NCBI RefSeq assembly: GCF_050948175.1
Contig: NW_027490216.1
Span: 682,001-746,000 of the forward strand
Direction: 5' to 3'
Origin: Xylocopa sonorina
Lineage: Eukaryota; Arthropoda; Insecta; Hymenoptera; Apidae
Length of the DNA stretch: 64,000 bases
The position numbers were made by a program, and so were the translations under genes. Shown piece after piece: positions 1-9,979 of this stretch. The notes below the pieces were generated by a model, which did not search any database, was not told the origin of the DNA, and saw only the letters and a list, made by a program, of their open reading frames with translations. Position 1 is the first letter of the stretch; each line of letters opens with the position of its first letter.

Positions 1-2482
1 TTCCTTGCAAGGAAGTGTCGCATTTACATTCATTTGAATCGTAGACGAGGAATGCATAACACTTCGCAATGAATATTATATCTTATCATGAAACATAGAT
101 ATGAGATGCAATATCTCCTTTTAAGAAGCATATGAACTCTATTGCTTCGATACGTAGACATCTGCAAACGCTATTTCCTAGCGAGGAAGTGTCGCATTCA
201 CATTCATTTGAAGTGTAGACGAGGAATACATAACACTTCGCAAATCGTATTATATCTTACCATGAAACATAGAAATGAGATGCGATATCGCGTTTTAAGA
301 AGCATTTGAACTCTATTGCTACGATACGTAGACATCTGCAAACGCTATTTCCTTGCAAGGAAGTGTCGCATTTACATTCAATTGAATCGTAGGCGAGGAA
401 TGCATAACACTCCGCAAATCATATTATATCTTACCATGAAACATAGAAATGAGATGCGATATCGCGTTTTAAGAAGCATTTGAACTCTATTTCTACGATA
501 CGTAGACATCTGCAAACGCTATTTCCTTGCAAGGAAGTGTCGCATTTACATTCATTTGAATCGTAGACGAGGAATGCATAACACTTCGCAATGAATATTA
601 TATCTTATCATGAAACATAGATATGAGATGCAATATCTCCTTTCAAGAAGCATATGAACTCTATTGCTTCGATACGTAGACATCTGCAAACGCTATTTCC
701 TAGCGAGGAAGTGTCGCATTCACATTCATTTGAAGTGTAGACGAGGAATACATAGCACTTCGCAAATCGTATTATATCTTACCATGAAACATAGAAATGA
801 GATGCGATATCGCGTTTTAAGAAGCATTTGAACTCTATTGCTACGATACGTAGACATCTGCAAACGCTATTTCCTTGACAGGAAGTGTCGCATTTACATT
901 CATTTGAATCGTAGACGAAGAATGCATAACACTTCGCAATGAATATTATATCTTATCATGAAACATAGATATGAGATGCAATATCTCGTTTTAAGAAGCA
1001 TTTGAACTCTATTGCTTCGATACGTAGGCATCTGCAAACGCTATTTCCTTGCAAGGAAGTGTCGCATTTACATTCATTTGAAGTGTAGACGAGGAATACA
1101 TAACACTCCGCAAATCATATTATATCTTACCATGAAACATAGAAATGAGATGCGATATCGCGTTTTAAGAATCATAAGAACTCTATTGCAACGATACGTA
1201 GACATCTGCAAACGCTATTTCCTTGCAAAGAAGTGTCGCATTTACATTCATTTGAAGTGTAGACGAGGAATACATAACACTTCGCAAATCATATTATATC
1301 TTACCATTAAACATAGAAATGAGATGCGATATCGCGTTTTAAGAATCATAAGAACTCTGCTGCTACGATACGTAGACATCTGCAATCGCTATTTCCTTGC
1401 AAAGAAGTGTCGCATTTACATTCATTTGAAGTGTAGACGAGGAATACATAACACTTCGCAAATCATATTATATCTTACCATGAAACATAGAAATGAGATG
1501 CGATTTCGCGTTTTAAGAAGCATCAGAAATCCATTGCTATGATACGTAGACATCTGCAAACGCTATTTTCTCGCAAGGAAGTGTCGCATTTACATTCATT
1601 TGAAGTGTAGACGACGGATACATAACACTTCGCAAATCATATTATACCTTACCATGAAACATAGAAATGAGATGCGATATCGCGTTTTAAGAATCATAAG
1701 AACTCTATTGCAACGATACGTAGACATCTGCAAACGCTATTTCCTTGCAAGGAAGTGTCGCATTTACATTCATTTGAATCGTAGACGAGGAATGCATAAC
1801 ACTTCGCAATGAATATTATATCTTATCATGAAACATAGATATGAGATGCAATATCTCCTTTTAAGAAGCATATGAACTCTATTGCTTCGATACGTAGACA
1901 TCTGCAAACGCTATTTCCTAGCGAGGAAGTGTCGCATTCACATTCATTTGAAGTGTAGACGAGGAATACATAACACTCCGCAAATCATATTATATCTTAC
2001 CATGAAACATAGAAATGAGATGCGATATCGCGTTTTAAGAATCATAAGAACTCTATTGCAACGATACGTAGACATCTGAAAACGCTATTTCTTTGCAAAG
2101 AAGTGTCGCATTTACATTCATTTGAATTGTAGACGAGGAATACATAACACTTCGCAAATCATATTATATCTTACCATGAAACATAGAAATGACATGCGAT
2201 ATCGCGTTTTAAGAAGCATCAGAAATCCATTGCTACGATACGTAGACATCTGCAAACGCTCTTTCGTAGCGAGGAAGTGTCGCATTCACATTCATTTGAA
2301 GTGTAGACGAGGAATACATAAGACTCCGCAAATCATATTATATCTTATCATGAAACATAGATATGTGATGCAATATCTCGTTTTAAGAAGCATCAGAAAT
2401 CCAATGCTACGATACGTAGACATCTGCAAACGCTATTTCCTTGCAAGAAAGTGTCGCATTTACATTCATCTGAAGTGTAGAC
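1..2482 (+). repeat. Satellite array I, 174-bp monomer (about 14 copies)
   Basis: Head-to-tail monomers with a 174-bp period, measured from successive TACGTAGACATC motifs at 151, 325, 499 and 673. Two monomer variants are interspersed. Type A carries TCGCAATGAATATT and ATATGAGATGCAATATCTC. Type B carries TCGCAAATCATATT and AAATGAGATGCGATATCGC. Most monomers contain the 14-bp perfect palindrome TTCCTTGCAAGGAA (for example 349-362), and type B monomers add the 10-bp palindrome GCGATATCGC (282-291). The period is divisible by three, so long fortuitous reading frames appear (for example 1012-1542). I see no gene here. The array ends where element 1 begins. Confidence 0.97.
2479..2482 (+). other. 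Target-site flank AGAC left of element 1
   Basis: AGAC precedes the outer end of the minus-strand 3' LTR. The same tetramer (as GTCT, 11091-11094) abuts the 5' LTR of element 2, not the far end of element 1. See the inversion finding. Confidence 0.7.
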
Positions 2483-4070
2483 TGTCACGTCCCGAGGTGC
2501 GGTTGCGCTCGCAACGGTGGCACAAAGTCGTAACCGTTCCCGAAAATAACGCGAATTGCGTCCGGACCGGGTTCGTTGGCGTTTCGGACTCGATAAAACG
2601 GTAACTAACACTAAACTTACCTTGCGAAGGCTTGATTCCGCTGTCTGATTTCTCTTTCCAGGTACCTGGAACGCCTTGGATCCGCAACCGGGATGGCGGC
2701 GGCGTACGGCTGGAACGGAGGTACGTCTACGGGAATAAGCGTCCAGGCGGGTTGACTCCGGCTGGCAGGTATCGGCGTTTGGCCCTGACGATTGGCGACT
2801 CGTACGGGTCGTGCGGCGAAGGAAACCTCCTTCACAGGAACCAGGACTCGAACGTAGGAAATTGAATATTCTGGTGCATCACCCACGTATTCCCGAGCGA
2901 GACGACGAATGAACTCTCTCCTCCCCGCGCGTCGTGTACGCTTTGTCGGAGGTGCAAGGCTCATCGAGAATACTTGAACTTCGGTTGAATACGGCACGGC
3001 TAAGCGTTGGTTCGCTCTAGCTTACCGGGATCGACCTGGGCGCAAGATATTCTGTACACGGTAGAAGTGAGGATGGAGCAACTAAGCGCTGGTTCGCTCT
3101 AGTCGTCGAGCCTCAAGACTATCGTAGATGAGATATAGAATTAGAATAATCGCGAGCGTACCCGTGGATTAGAATTAAGGAATTGTATTTGAACTCGAAT
3201 AAAGATACTTTGAATCTGGTAAAAATAAACTATATTCTATGATTTCACTATACTAGATACACTTGACTAAATTCTAAGTTACTGACTAGCGATTACAATG
3301 AGAATTAGAAATAGTATAAAGTATCGAATGGACTCCGCTATGGGAGTATGGATAGAGACGAATGCATTAGAGCTAATTGCTCGTTGCGAATGAGCCTATT
3401 GCTCGGATCGGAGGTGCATCGTTCGGATGCTGGATTAGAACTCCTCGGTTCGGAGATGAGATACGAACTCTCCCGTTCGGAGGTGAGATTGGAACTGACT
3501 CTCGGATCTCGCGTCCGCGACCTCCTCGGGTCGCGCGGCGCGCGAGTCGCTGGGCCCTCGCGGTGGGGCGGACGGTCGGAGTAGGACGGCCGCTCGGCCC
3601 CCGTGGTGGGGCGGCCGTTCGGAGTGGGGCGCGGCCCGCGTTAAGCGTGAGCCGCGAGCGTCGAGTGTGCGCGCGAGTGCACGGAACATAGCCGTGCATG
3701 AATGAAATATATACATATATTCACTTAAATCTAGGTGTGTGTTGGTGTGTATGTACATAGGTGAGTAGTGTCCTTATTCTAATCCCACATGTACGAGAAG
3801 TACGTATAGGGCTTCGTGATCGCTGGGGATTCGACCCAGTATGTGTCGGAGAGCTCCTCGCCCTCGTAATACGGGGTGAAGTCCTCCCCCTCGTGTGTGG
3901 AGATCGCGCGTGGGCGCGGCATGCTGCATCCTTCTTCCCTCTCGTACCTTTGTCTCCTTCTGTAGGGACGGCGAGTCGGCGGGTGGCCCGTGTGCAGGGG
4001 CTCCGGATACGGATGCTGGGGATGATGAGGTGGACGCCGGAGGGTGGCAGGCGGTACGCCTGACGTTACA
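2483..4070 (-). repeat. Element 1 3' LTR, 1588 bp
   Basis: Begins (minus sense) TGTAACGTCAGG at 4070 and ends CGGGACGTGACA at 2483, giving TG...CA termini. It contains two 27-bp units (reverse complement of positions 3449-3502). The first 97 codons' worth of U3 is also the C-terminus of the pol frame, which stops at 3779. The CpG-rich stretch at about 3500-3660 lies in U3. Confidence 0.95.
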
Positions 4071-7000
4071 CCACCCCCCTTGGAAAAAGAATCTCGGCCA
4101 TGCCGAGATCTCTTGTCTGTTGGGTAGATTTCGGGATGCTGGATCCTTCTCTTGGTCCTGTCGGCTGGATGCTGCGGAATCTGAGGTTTTTCGCCTGGTT
4201 GATCCTGGCGATAACGTTTGGAGATTGGACCGTGACTGCGGGCTTCCTTCGGATTGCAGGCACTTTCGTCGCTTTCACTTTCAGCGTTCGTTTGAATGTC
4301 ACTGCTCTCACTGACTTCATTTTCAGTTTTTCGCACTTTTCTTTCACTAGCATCCACACTCTGCATACTATGCATTCGTTTACAAATTTTGATTTTGTTC
4401 GTATGAACAATTTTATGGCGCCCTTTTACATTCAGCTTAACATTACAGTTGCCCAAAATTTCGAGGATACGGTACGGTCCAGAATACTGTGCCTGGAACT
4501 TATGTTTGTTCGGCTCTTTTAAAAGATAGACCCATTGGCCTACCTCGAAGTTTTGGACATTGAGATTTCGGTCATAATAATATTTGGAACGGCGTTTCGC
4601 GTTGTCTAGATTGGCTTTAGCCAAATCCTGAGATTTCGTGATTTTCTCCTGAAGTTGTATAAGATAGTCGCTATAAGTTTCGTTATCAGAGCTGTCCTGA
4701 AAAGGAGTGGCTGACGGCGTCCTAGCTATCCTGCCGAACACTAGTTCGTGTGGGGTGTATAATGTACCCTCGTGCACACTGGTGTTGTATGAAAACATTG
4801 CATACGGTAACCAATTCACCCAATCGTTACTCGACTCTATGTAATGCTTCAGATATTCGGCCAGGACGTGGTGAGATCGTTCAACGGACCCGTTTGTTTG
4901 TGGATGGAACGCAGTGGACTTGTATTGCTTAATACGGAATTTGATTGCTATGGCTTTAATCAAGCTATTTATAAAGTTCGAACCTTGGTCCGTGAGTATG
5001 CCTTTCGGGCATCCGAACTTACAAATGAATTCTTTTATTAAAGCTTCGGCAATGTCTACTGCGGTGGTGGTTTTGAGAGGAACTGCGACTGAGTATTTAG
5101 TGAGGAGATCTTGGATCGTGAGGATACTTGTATAACCGTCGGAAGTTTCGGGAAGAGGACCCATTACGTCCATTGAAATCTTATCGAATGCCCTGCCAGG
5201 GGTGTCGGTTAAAGTGAGAGGCTGTCTGGTCTTTACCCGGACCAGTTTCTCTGTCTGACAACTTTTACATTTGCCAATATATTCTTGTATTTGTGTTTTC
5301 ATGTTTGGCCAAAAGTATTGTTGTCTGATGCGAGAATAAGTTTTATTAACCCCTTTGTGACCTCCCACAGGGGAGTCGTGGTTTTCCCTTATTATTTTCA
5401 GTCGCTCTTCGACCGAAGGGGTTTTAATGAGGCCCTGGCAGACCGTAATCTGGACAGTTGTTTCGTAAAACAGGTCTTGAAGGATTTTCTGGATTCGGGA
5501 CCAGGATACGGAGTCTAGATAGGTTTGTGCGATACTAAATGTTTGTAATTGTAATTCGTTTACAACGTCGCACAAGGATCTGAATGTTTCTATTACGGTC
5601 TGGAAATTGATTGATCTGGTGGAATGTTCGATGATTGGAAGCTGGATTTGGAATTCGTTTCCGATTTTTATGACTTTGGCTTTGGTAAGGACGTGATTTT
5701 TGTTTAGGAGGAATTTTTCAGCGTTCGCTAGATCTTTGGCGCCCGTGTCATAGGGGTGCCCAGATTGCGTGACGAAGACAACTACATTGTCTCGTCGCGT
5801 TGATAATGCGTCACGGCTGAAATTAAACAGAGGTTCGCGTCGGAAAAATTCATTTGGAGCAGGAGTATAAAAGTCGGTGCTGTCGCTGGCGACTTGCGGA
5901 GGTGGTGCTGTGTTGGTACGGAAGGACGTGCCTGGAGTCGGTAATTCAGGTTCTGATGTTACCGGAGTAGGAGGAGGCGCTAGTGTGGTATACTTTTTAC
6001 GGGTTTCCGGAGGCACATCGAAGATGTCGTCCTCCGAGTTTTCTGAATACGAGAGCGGAAAAATTTGAGCGGGATTCCGCGACAATGCGTCCGCATTAAG
6101 GTTCGTTTTTCCACTTTTATAGACCATCTCGTAGTCAAATTCCGCTAACTTAAGCCTCCACCGTACGAGTCTACTTGACGGGTCCTTGACCGAATTCATC
6201 CACACTAACGGTCGATGGTCGGTAACGAGTTTGAATTGATTACCGTATATGTATGGACGAAAGTAATGGACGGCGTAGACAATCGCCAGACACTCCTTCT
6301 CGATCGTGGAGTAGTTTTTCTCCGCAGCGTTTAACAGTCGCGACGTGTACGCGATTGGCAAATCGCGGCCTATTGGTCCTTGACTCAAGATAGCACCAAT
6401 AGCTTCGGCGGACGCGTCGGTCGTTATCACGAATGGTTGTTTGAAGTTGGGGTACTGCAAGATAGGCGCTTCGCATAGGCAATCTCGGAGTTTGACGAAT
6501 GAATTCTCTTGCTCGTTACGCCATACAAAGGGCGCGTCTTTTTTTAACAAATTTGTAAGTGGCTTAGCAATATTAGAAAAATTTGCGATGAACCGCCTGT
6601 AGTATCCCGCGAGCCCGAGGAATTGTTTGATCTGTTTCGCGTTGCGCGGGCACGGAAAATTTTTGACGGCGCTAATTTTCGCAGGGTCAGGTTTTACACC
6701 GTGCTCACTGATAATATGACCCAAATAGCTTACTTCTCTCCTCAAGAATTCGCACTTATCCGGCTGCAATACTAAATTAGCTTCTTTGAGCCGTTGAGTT
6801 AATTTATCGAATTTAAGTCGATGTTCTTGAAGAGAGCTAGCGTAGATAACAATGTCGTCCAAATAGACGAAAATTTCGTTCCCCTGGAGACCGGACAGGA
6901 CATTGTCCATAAGTCGTTGGAACGTCGCTGGCGCATTTTTTAATCCGAATGGCATTCTTTTAAATTCATAATGCCCGTGAGGCGTCGAAAAAGCGGTTTT

Positions 7001-8686
7001 GGGAGCATCGGCGGGCTCCATTGGGATCTGGTGAAATCCGCTCGCGAGATCGAATGTACTAAAATACTTCGCGCTCCCGAGCTGATCAAGTATCTCGGTA
7101 ATGCAAGGGAGGGGATAGGCATCGGCGACAGATTTCTCATTGAGTGCGCGGTAGTCGATGACGACGCGCCATTGCTTGTTGCCCAAGGAGTCCGGTTTCT
7201 TTGGGACAACCCACAATGGCGAATTATATGGTGATTTTGACGGAGAGATGACACCATTTTGTAAAAATTTGTCGACTTGTCGTCGAATCTCCTCCTTATG
7301 AGCTGGTGGGAAACGGTATTGTTTCACATTGACGGGGCGGTCGTCGACGGTTGGAATCTTGTGCGTGGTTGCTGACGTATGCCCTAATTTATCCCCCTCA
7401 ATGTGAAAAAGCTCCTGCGTGCTTTGAACGAGACGGACGACGTGCTCTCTTTCCTCTGCGTTGAGGTGGTCGAGACGGAGGAGACTAAGAATTCGATCTA
7501 AGCGAGATTTCGAAAGGTTGGCGGATTTCGATGTTTGTTTTAACGGCGCCTGTTGTACATTATTTTTAACCGCCTGAGCATAAGAGATCTGTTGAACATT
7601 CGCGATTTTGCAACGCGAAGGAGGAGTTTCGATTGTCGAGTATGGTGTCTGACTCGAGAAAGAAATAGAAGTTTTCCCTTTTTGGGATGAGCCGATCGGT
7701 ACGGCGGATACGTTAGATTTAGTAGATTTAGAAAAAACCGGATAGAGCGACGGACTATCCTCCTCGTGGAGGGGAGTCATGATTTGCGCGGGCTCGAGTA
7801 TGATCTCTGGTAACGCGATTTCGACGGCGCGGTCGGATGAATTAATTATTCGAGTTACCGCTTTGCCCCGAATTACTCTGACGAGAGCGTTTCCGAAAAA
7901 TATGCCCGGCGCAAGATCGATACGAGGAATTATACCTTCCGCGAGATTCGAATTAACTACGCGGACCTTGATACCGATATTTGATCTCGGCGGAATGGAG
8001 ATACGGTCTCCTGACTTCGGAGAAGCTGCTTTGTCTTGCGTTCGAAGCTTCGATTTCGTTGTTGCATCGCGTTTCAGCGGAGGCGATGATTTACGCGGCG
8101 GGCGCGGCGGCGGAGGGGGAATAGATTCCGTGCGCGGCGCTTGTTTACGTTTCGGCGATAGGAGAGGCTTTATTTTCGAGTCCGGTGACGGTTCCTCGAG
8201 TGCTTCGATATCGTCTTCGAAAGGAATTCTCTTACCATTCCATTTGATTATTTTATTTGGAAAAGAGATTTCTGCGTCCATACAGAACCCGGAGCCGAGG
8301 ATCCCGCTTGGTTTAAGGGGAAAATCATCCTCGACCACATTAAAAGGAACGACGCGACCGAAAATGACAAGATTCACCGTCCCTAAGGTTGCGGTTTTGC
8401 CATCGGTTACCCCTGTTATTATGACGATCTCGGACTTATCGATTCGCGCGGATGCTTTTAGAGCCGAACGTTTTATAATATTTATTTCCGCCCCAGTGTC
8501 CACCATGAAGCGAGTTGGTGAAATTAGAAGGTCGGACTTTAAAATTACGTTTGGCGTGCTAGTTTTTCCGGTTATGTTTATCGCGGCGTTTCGTCGATTT
8601 CCGCGTTGGAGTTGTTCGCGGCGAGAGGACGGACTTGGTGCGCGGCCTCGCCACCTGTCTCGCGGCGGGTGCGGAGGCCATTGTCG
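3779..8686 (-). CDS. pol: Element 1 pol: protease-RT-RNase H-integrase, intact, extends into 3' LTR
   Basis: Makes the enzymes for reverse transcription and integration of the element. The coordinates start where -1 frameshifting from gag would enter the frame; the first ATG in frame is at 8506, and residues below count from it. Protease motif DTGA is at 3-6. RT catalytic aspartates are at about 486 and in YLDD at 548-551. RNase H acidic residues are at about 697 (TDAS), 738 (KEC), 763 (TDHR) and 806 (ADALSR). The zinc finger is H1043-H1050-C1080-C1083. The integrase triad is D1113, D1173, E1209 (D-59-D-35-E), followed by GPY at 1343-1345. A tail of about 215 residues, acidic and then Pro/Arg-rich, follows; its last 97 residues lie inside the LTR. 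I see no stop codon or frameshift. Cys replaces Arg in the FPxPRN stretch after RT, a private change. Confidence 0.95.
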   Translation of the reverse strand, partial: RQWPPHPPRDRWRGRAPSPSSRREQLQRGNRRNAAINITGKTSTPNVILKSDLLISPTRFMVDTGAEINIIKRSALKASARIDKSEIVIITGVTDGKTATLGTVNLVIFGRVVPFNVVEDDFPLKPSGILGSGFCMDAEISFPNKIIKWNGKRIPFEDDIEALEEPSPDSKIKPLLSPKRKQAPRTESIPPPPPRPPRKSSPPLKRDATTKSKLRTQDKAASPKSGDRISIPPRSNIGIKVRVVNSNLAEGIIPRIDLAPGIFFGNALVRVIRGKAVTRIINSSDRAVEIALPEIILEPAQIMTPLHEEDSPSLYPVFSKSTKSNVSAVPIGSSQKGKTSISFSSQTPYSTIETPPSRCKIANVQQISYAQAVKNNVQQAPLKQTSKSANLSKSRLDRILSLLRLDHLNAEEREHVVRLVQSTQELFHIEGDKLGHTSATTHKIPTVDDRPVNVKQYRFPPAHKEEIRRQVDKFLQNGVISPSKSPYNSPLWVVPKKPDSLGNKQWRVVIDYRALNEKSVADAYPLPCITEILDQLGSAKYFSTFDLASGFHQIPMEPADAPKTAFSTPHGHYEFKRMPFGLKNAPATFQRLMDNVLSGLQGNEIFVYLDDIVIYASSLQEHRLKFDKLTQRLKEANLVLQPDKCEFLRREVSYLGHIISEHGVKPDPAKISAVKNFPCPRNAKQIKQFLGLAGYYRRFIANFSNIAKPLTNLLKKDAPFVWRNEQENSFVKLRDCLCEAPILQYPNFKQPFVITTDASAEAIGAILSQGPIGRDLPIAYTSRLLNAAEKNYSTIEKECLAIVYAVHYFRPYIYGNQFKLVTDHRPLVWMNSVKDPSSRLVRWRLKLAEFDYEMVYKSGKTNLNADALSRNPAQIFPLSYSENSEDDIFDVPPETRKKYTTLAPPPTPVTSEPELPTPGTSFRTNTAPPPQVASDSTDFYTPAPNEFFRREPLFNFSRDALSTRRDNVVVFVTQSGHPYDTGAKDLANAEKFLLNKNHVLTKAKVIKIGNEFQIQLPIIEHSTRSINFQTVIETFRSLCDVVNELQLQTFSIAQTYLDSVSWSRIQKILQDLFYETTVQITVCQGLIKTPSVEERLKIIRENHDSPVGGHKGVNKTYSRIRQQYFWPNMKTQIQEYIGKCKSCQTEKLVRVKTRQPLTLTDTPGRAFDKISMDVMGPLPETSDGYTSILTIQDLLTKYSVAVPLKTTTAVDIAEALIKEFICKFGCPKGILTDQGSNFINSLIKAIAIKFRIKQYKSTAFHPQTNGSVERSHHVLAEYLKHYIESSNDWVNWLPYAMFSYNTSVHEGTLYTPHELVFGRIARTPSATPFQDSSDNETYSDYLIQLQEKITKSQDLAKANLDNAKRRSKYYYDRNLNVQNFEVGQWVYLLKEPNKHKFQAQYSGPYRILEILGNCNVKLNVKGRHKIVHTNKIKICKRMHSMQSVDASERKVRKTENEVSESSDIQTNAESESDESACNPKEARSHGPISKRYRQDQPGEKPQIPQHPADRTKRRIQHPEIYPTDKRSRHGRDSFSKGGGVTSGVPPATLRRPPHHPQHPYPEPLHTGHPPTRRPYRRRQRYEREEGCSMPRPRAISTHEGEDFTPYYEGEELSDTYWVESPAITKPYTYFSYMWD
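4071..4081 (-). other. Element 1 polypurine tract
   Basis: Minus-sense AAGGGGGGTGG ends directly at the 3' LTR and should prime plus-strand DNA synthesis. It is also translated as Lys-Gly-Gly-Gly within the pol tail. Just upstream is the inverted repeat ATCTCGGC/GCCGAGAT with a 3-nt loop. Confidence 0.85.
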
Positions 8687-9897
8687 TTTCCCGAATTTTT
8701 ATTTACCGCGTTGTTGTACTGTCTTTTGCGGCACTCGCCTATTTCGTGCCCCGGGGTCTTGCAATAGCGACAAAATTTGGGCGCGTCCCTGGCTACGATT
8801 TGTCTCGGTTGTTCGTACGCGGGGCCTCGAGTAGGAGGCGGTACGTCCCTGGATCGCAAGTATTCCTGCGGTCGGTACGGCGATGGCGGTCTGAGCCGAC
8901 ACTCGGTCGCGTAATGTCCGATATTATTACATTTTCGGCAAATAACTTCGGCTGGTTTTTCGCGCGATTCTGGTCGCGCGGCACGCGATCTACCTAGTCG
9001 GTTGCAATCACGTTCGTGCATTTGGTAAAGCTCTCGCGCTCGAGCGAACGTTTCTCGCAATGTGCCGAATGAATTTATCGTCATTTGCATTCGAATTTCC
9101 GGAATGAGACCGTCTTTAAAACATTGTAGAGTGAGCGCGTCTACGTCATCGAGCGATTCCGGTGTGTCTCGTCGAGCAAGCCTTTCGCAATCAATTATGG
9201 CGGTTCTAAGATCTTTTACTCGACCGATGTAATCTAGAATGTGCTCGTTCGCGCGCATGAATATATTTGCAAGTTCACCCCGATAATGATGAGCTGATTT
9301 TACGGAGCAAAATGTGCTGCGAAGAACGTCCGTTAATTCGAGTATTGTGTAACATGGCTCGTCTTCTAGCGCGGCGTAGGCACGACCCTTGAGTTTTCCC
9401 TTAAGCAGGCGTGTGAAAGTTCGCTCGCACCCATTAGGGATAAGCTCATAAGCGCGTTTACACGCTCGGGTAAACTGAAGAATAGGAATATTCTGACCAT
9501 CGAATGTCGGCACGGCTTCGAGGGCCTGCTTAAGCGATAGCTCGTCGTGTTGCGAACTATTTGTATTGAAATCGGAGCTCGAATTATGTCCGGAAAGCGG
9601 ATTTCCCCGAGGAATATCTAGAGAAACAGTATCGTCGCGCGTTAAATCAGGCGTTCTGCGAATAGATTCTAATTCACGACGTAGAATTTCTATTTGCTGG
9701 AGCAACGCGGCATTACTCGGATCGGTCGCTTTCGTATTTTTCGCGGAAGTATTTTGTTGCGCGGTACTAGGAAGAGGCTCGGCGATAGCGTCTTGGAAAT
9801 CAAGCGTTCTGCTAGTGCGTTTTTCGCGTTCGGAATCGGCCATCGCGGCGGCTCGCTGTGTCTGCTGGCGCGTTTTTGTCGGAGTCCGGGTTGCCAT
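8578..9897 (-). CDS. gag: Element 1 gag: capsid/nucleocapsid polyprotein
   Basis: A 439-codon frame starting at the first ATG after the leader (GATATGG context, preceded by an in-frame-independent TAG). It forms the virus-like particle and binds genomic RNA. The N-terminus is basic and Thr/Gln-rich. A short heptad-like helix (about 64-81, LLQQIEILRRELESIRR) is followed by a capsid-like domain (about 110-290). Two CCHC knuckles of the CX2CX4HX4C type, CRKCNNIGHYATEC (about 320) and CRYCKTPGHEIGEC (about 376), mark the nucleocapsid. The stop lies 115 nt past the frameshift heptamer, so unshifted ribosomes make Gag and shifted ones make Gag-Pol. The sequence is intact and matches the gag of elements 2, 5 and 6 closely. 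Confidence 0.95.
   Translation of the reverse strand: MATRTPTKTRQQTQRAAAMADSEREKRTSRTLDFQDAIAEPLPSTAQQNTSAKNTKATDPSNAALLQQIEILRRELESIRRTPDLTRDDTVSLDIPRGNPLSGHNSSSDFNTNSSQHDELSLKQALEAVPTFDGQNIPILQFTRACKRAYELIPNGCERTFTRLLKGKLKGRAYAALEDEPCYTILELTDVLRSTFCSVKSAHHYRGELANIFMRANEHILDYIGRVKDLRTAIIDCERLARRDTPESLDDVDALTLQCFKDGLIPEIRMQMTINSFGTLRETFARARELYQMHERDCNRLGRSRAARPESREKPAEVICRKCNNIGHYATECRLRPPSPYRPQEYLRSRDVPPPTRGPAYEQPRQIVARDAPKFCRYCKTPGHEIGECRKRQYNNAVNKNSGNDNGLRTRRETGGEAAHQVRPLAANNSNAEIDETPR
8621..8692 (-). promoter_or_regulatory. Element 1 -1 ribosomal frameshift signal
   Basis: Minus-sense GGGAAAC at 8692-8686, in the G GGA AAC phase of gag, followed by the same stem and pseudoknot arms as described for element 2. 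The second pseudoknot strand ends at 8621. Confidence 0.8.
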
Positions 9898-9948
9898 ATC
9901 TAGTTTCGCGGTTCCTTTCGGCAGAATTTCCGGAGGAAACGCGGGGCT

Positions 9949-9966
9949 ATCCCACCGCTGTCACCA
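9949..9966 (-). other. Element 1 primer binding site
   Basis: Minus-sense TGGTGACAGCGGTGGGAT, 13 nt downstream of the LTR end. See element 2 for the tRNA assignment. Confidence 0.7.
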
Positions 9967-9979
9967 AAAATAACTTTCG

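Noticed and set aside
1..2482. CRISPR array
   Set aside because: Monomers are contiguous 174-bp head-to-tail units without unique spacers, and the context is eukaryotic.
1012..2604. Runs of 58-residue repeat proteins in the satellite as real genes
   Set aside because: The open frame follows from a period divisible by three. Stops recur in type A monomers, and ends fall arbitrarily in LTRs. Kept only as a low-weight finding.
3373..3758. Overlapping Arg/Pro-rich frames on both strands in the CpG-rich part of the LTR
   Set aside because: GC-rich DNA lacks stop codons in many frames. The frames change with the 27-bp repeat number and show no independent support.
3761..4522. Frames of 100-140 codons antisense to the LTR and pol end
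   Set aside because: They are shadows of the pol tail in every copy; no domain, and codon bias belongs to the sense frame.
7779..8834. Antisense frame of 351 codons opposite pol/gag (similar frames of 346-373 codons opposite the other copies)
   Set aside because: It overlaps gag and protease on the opposite strand, has no recognisable domain, and arises from the biased CpG-rich codon use of the real genes.
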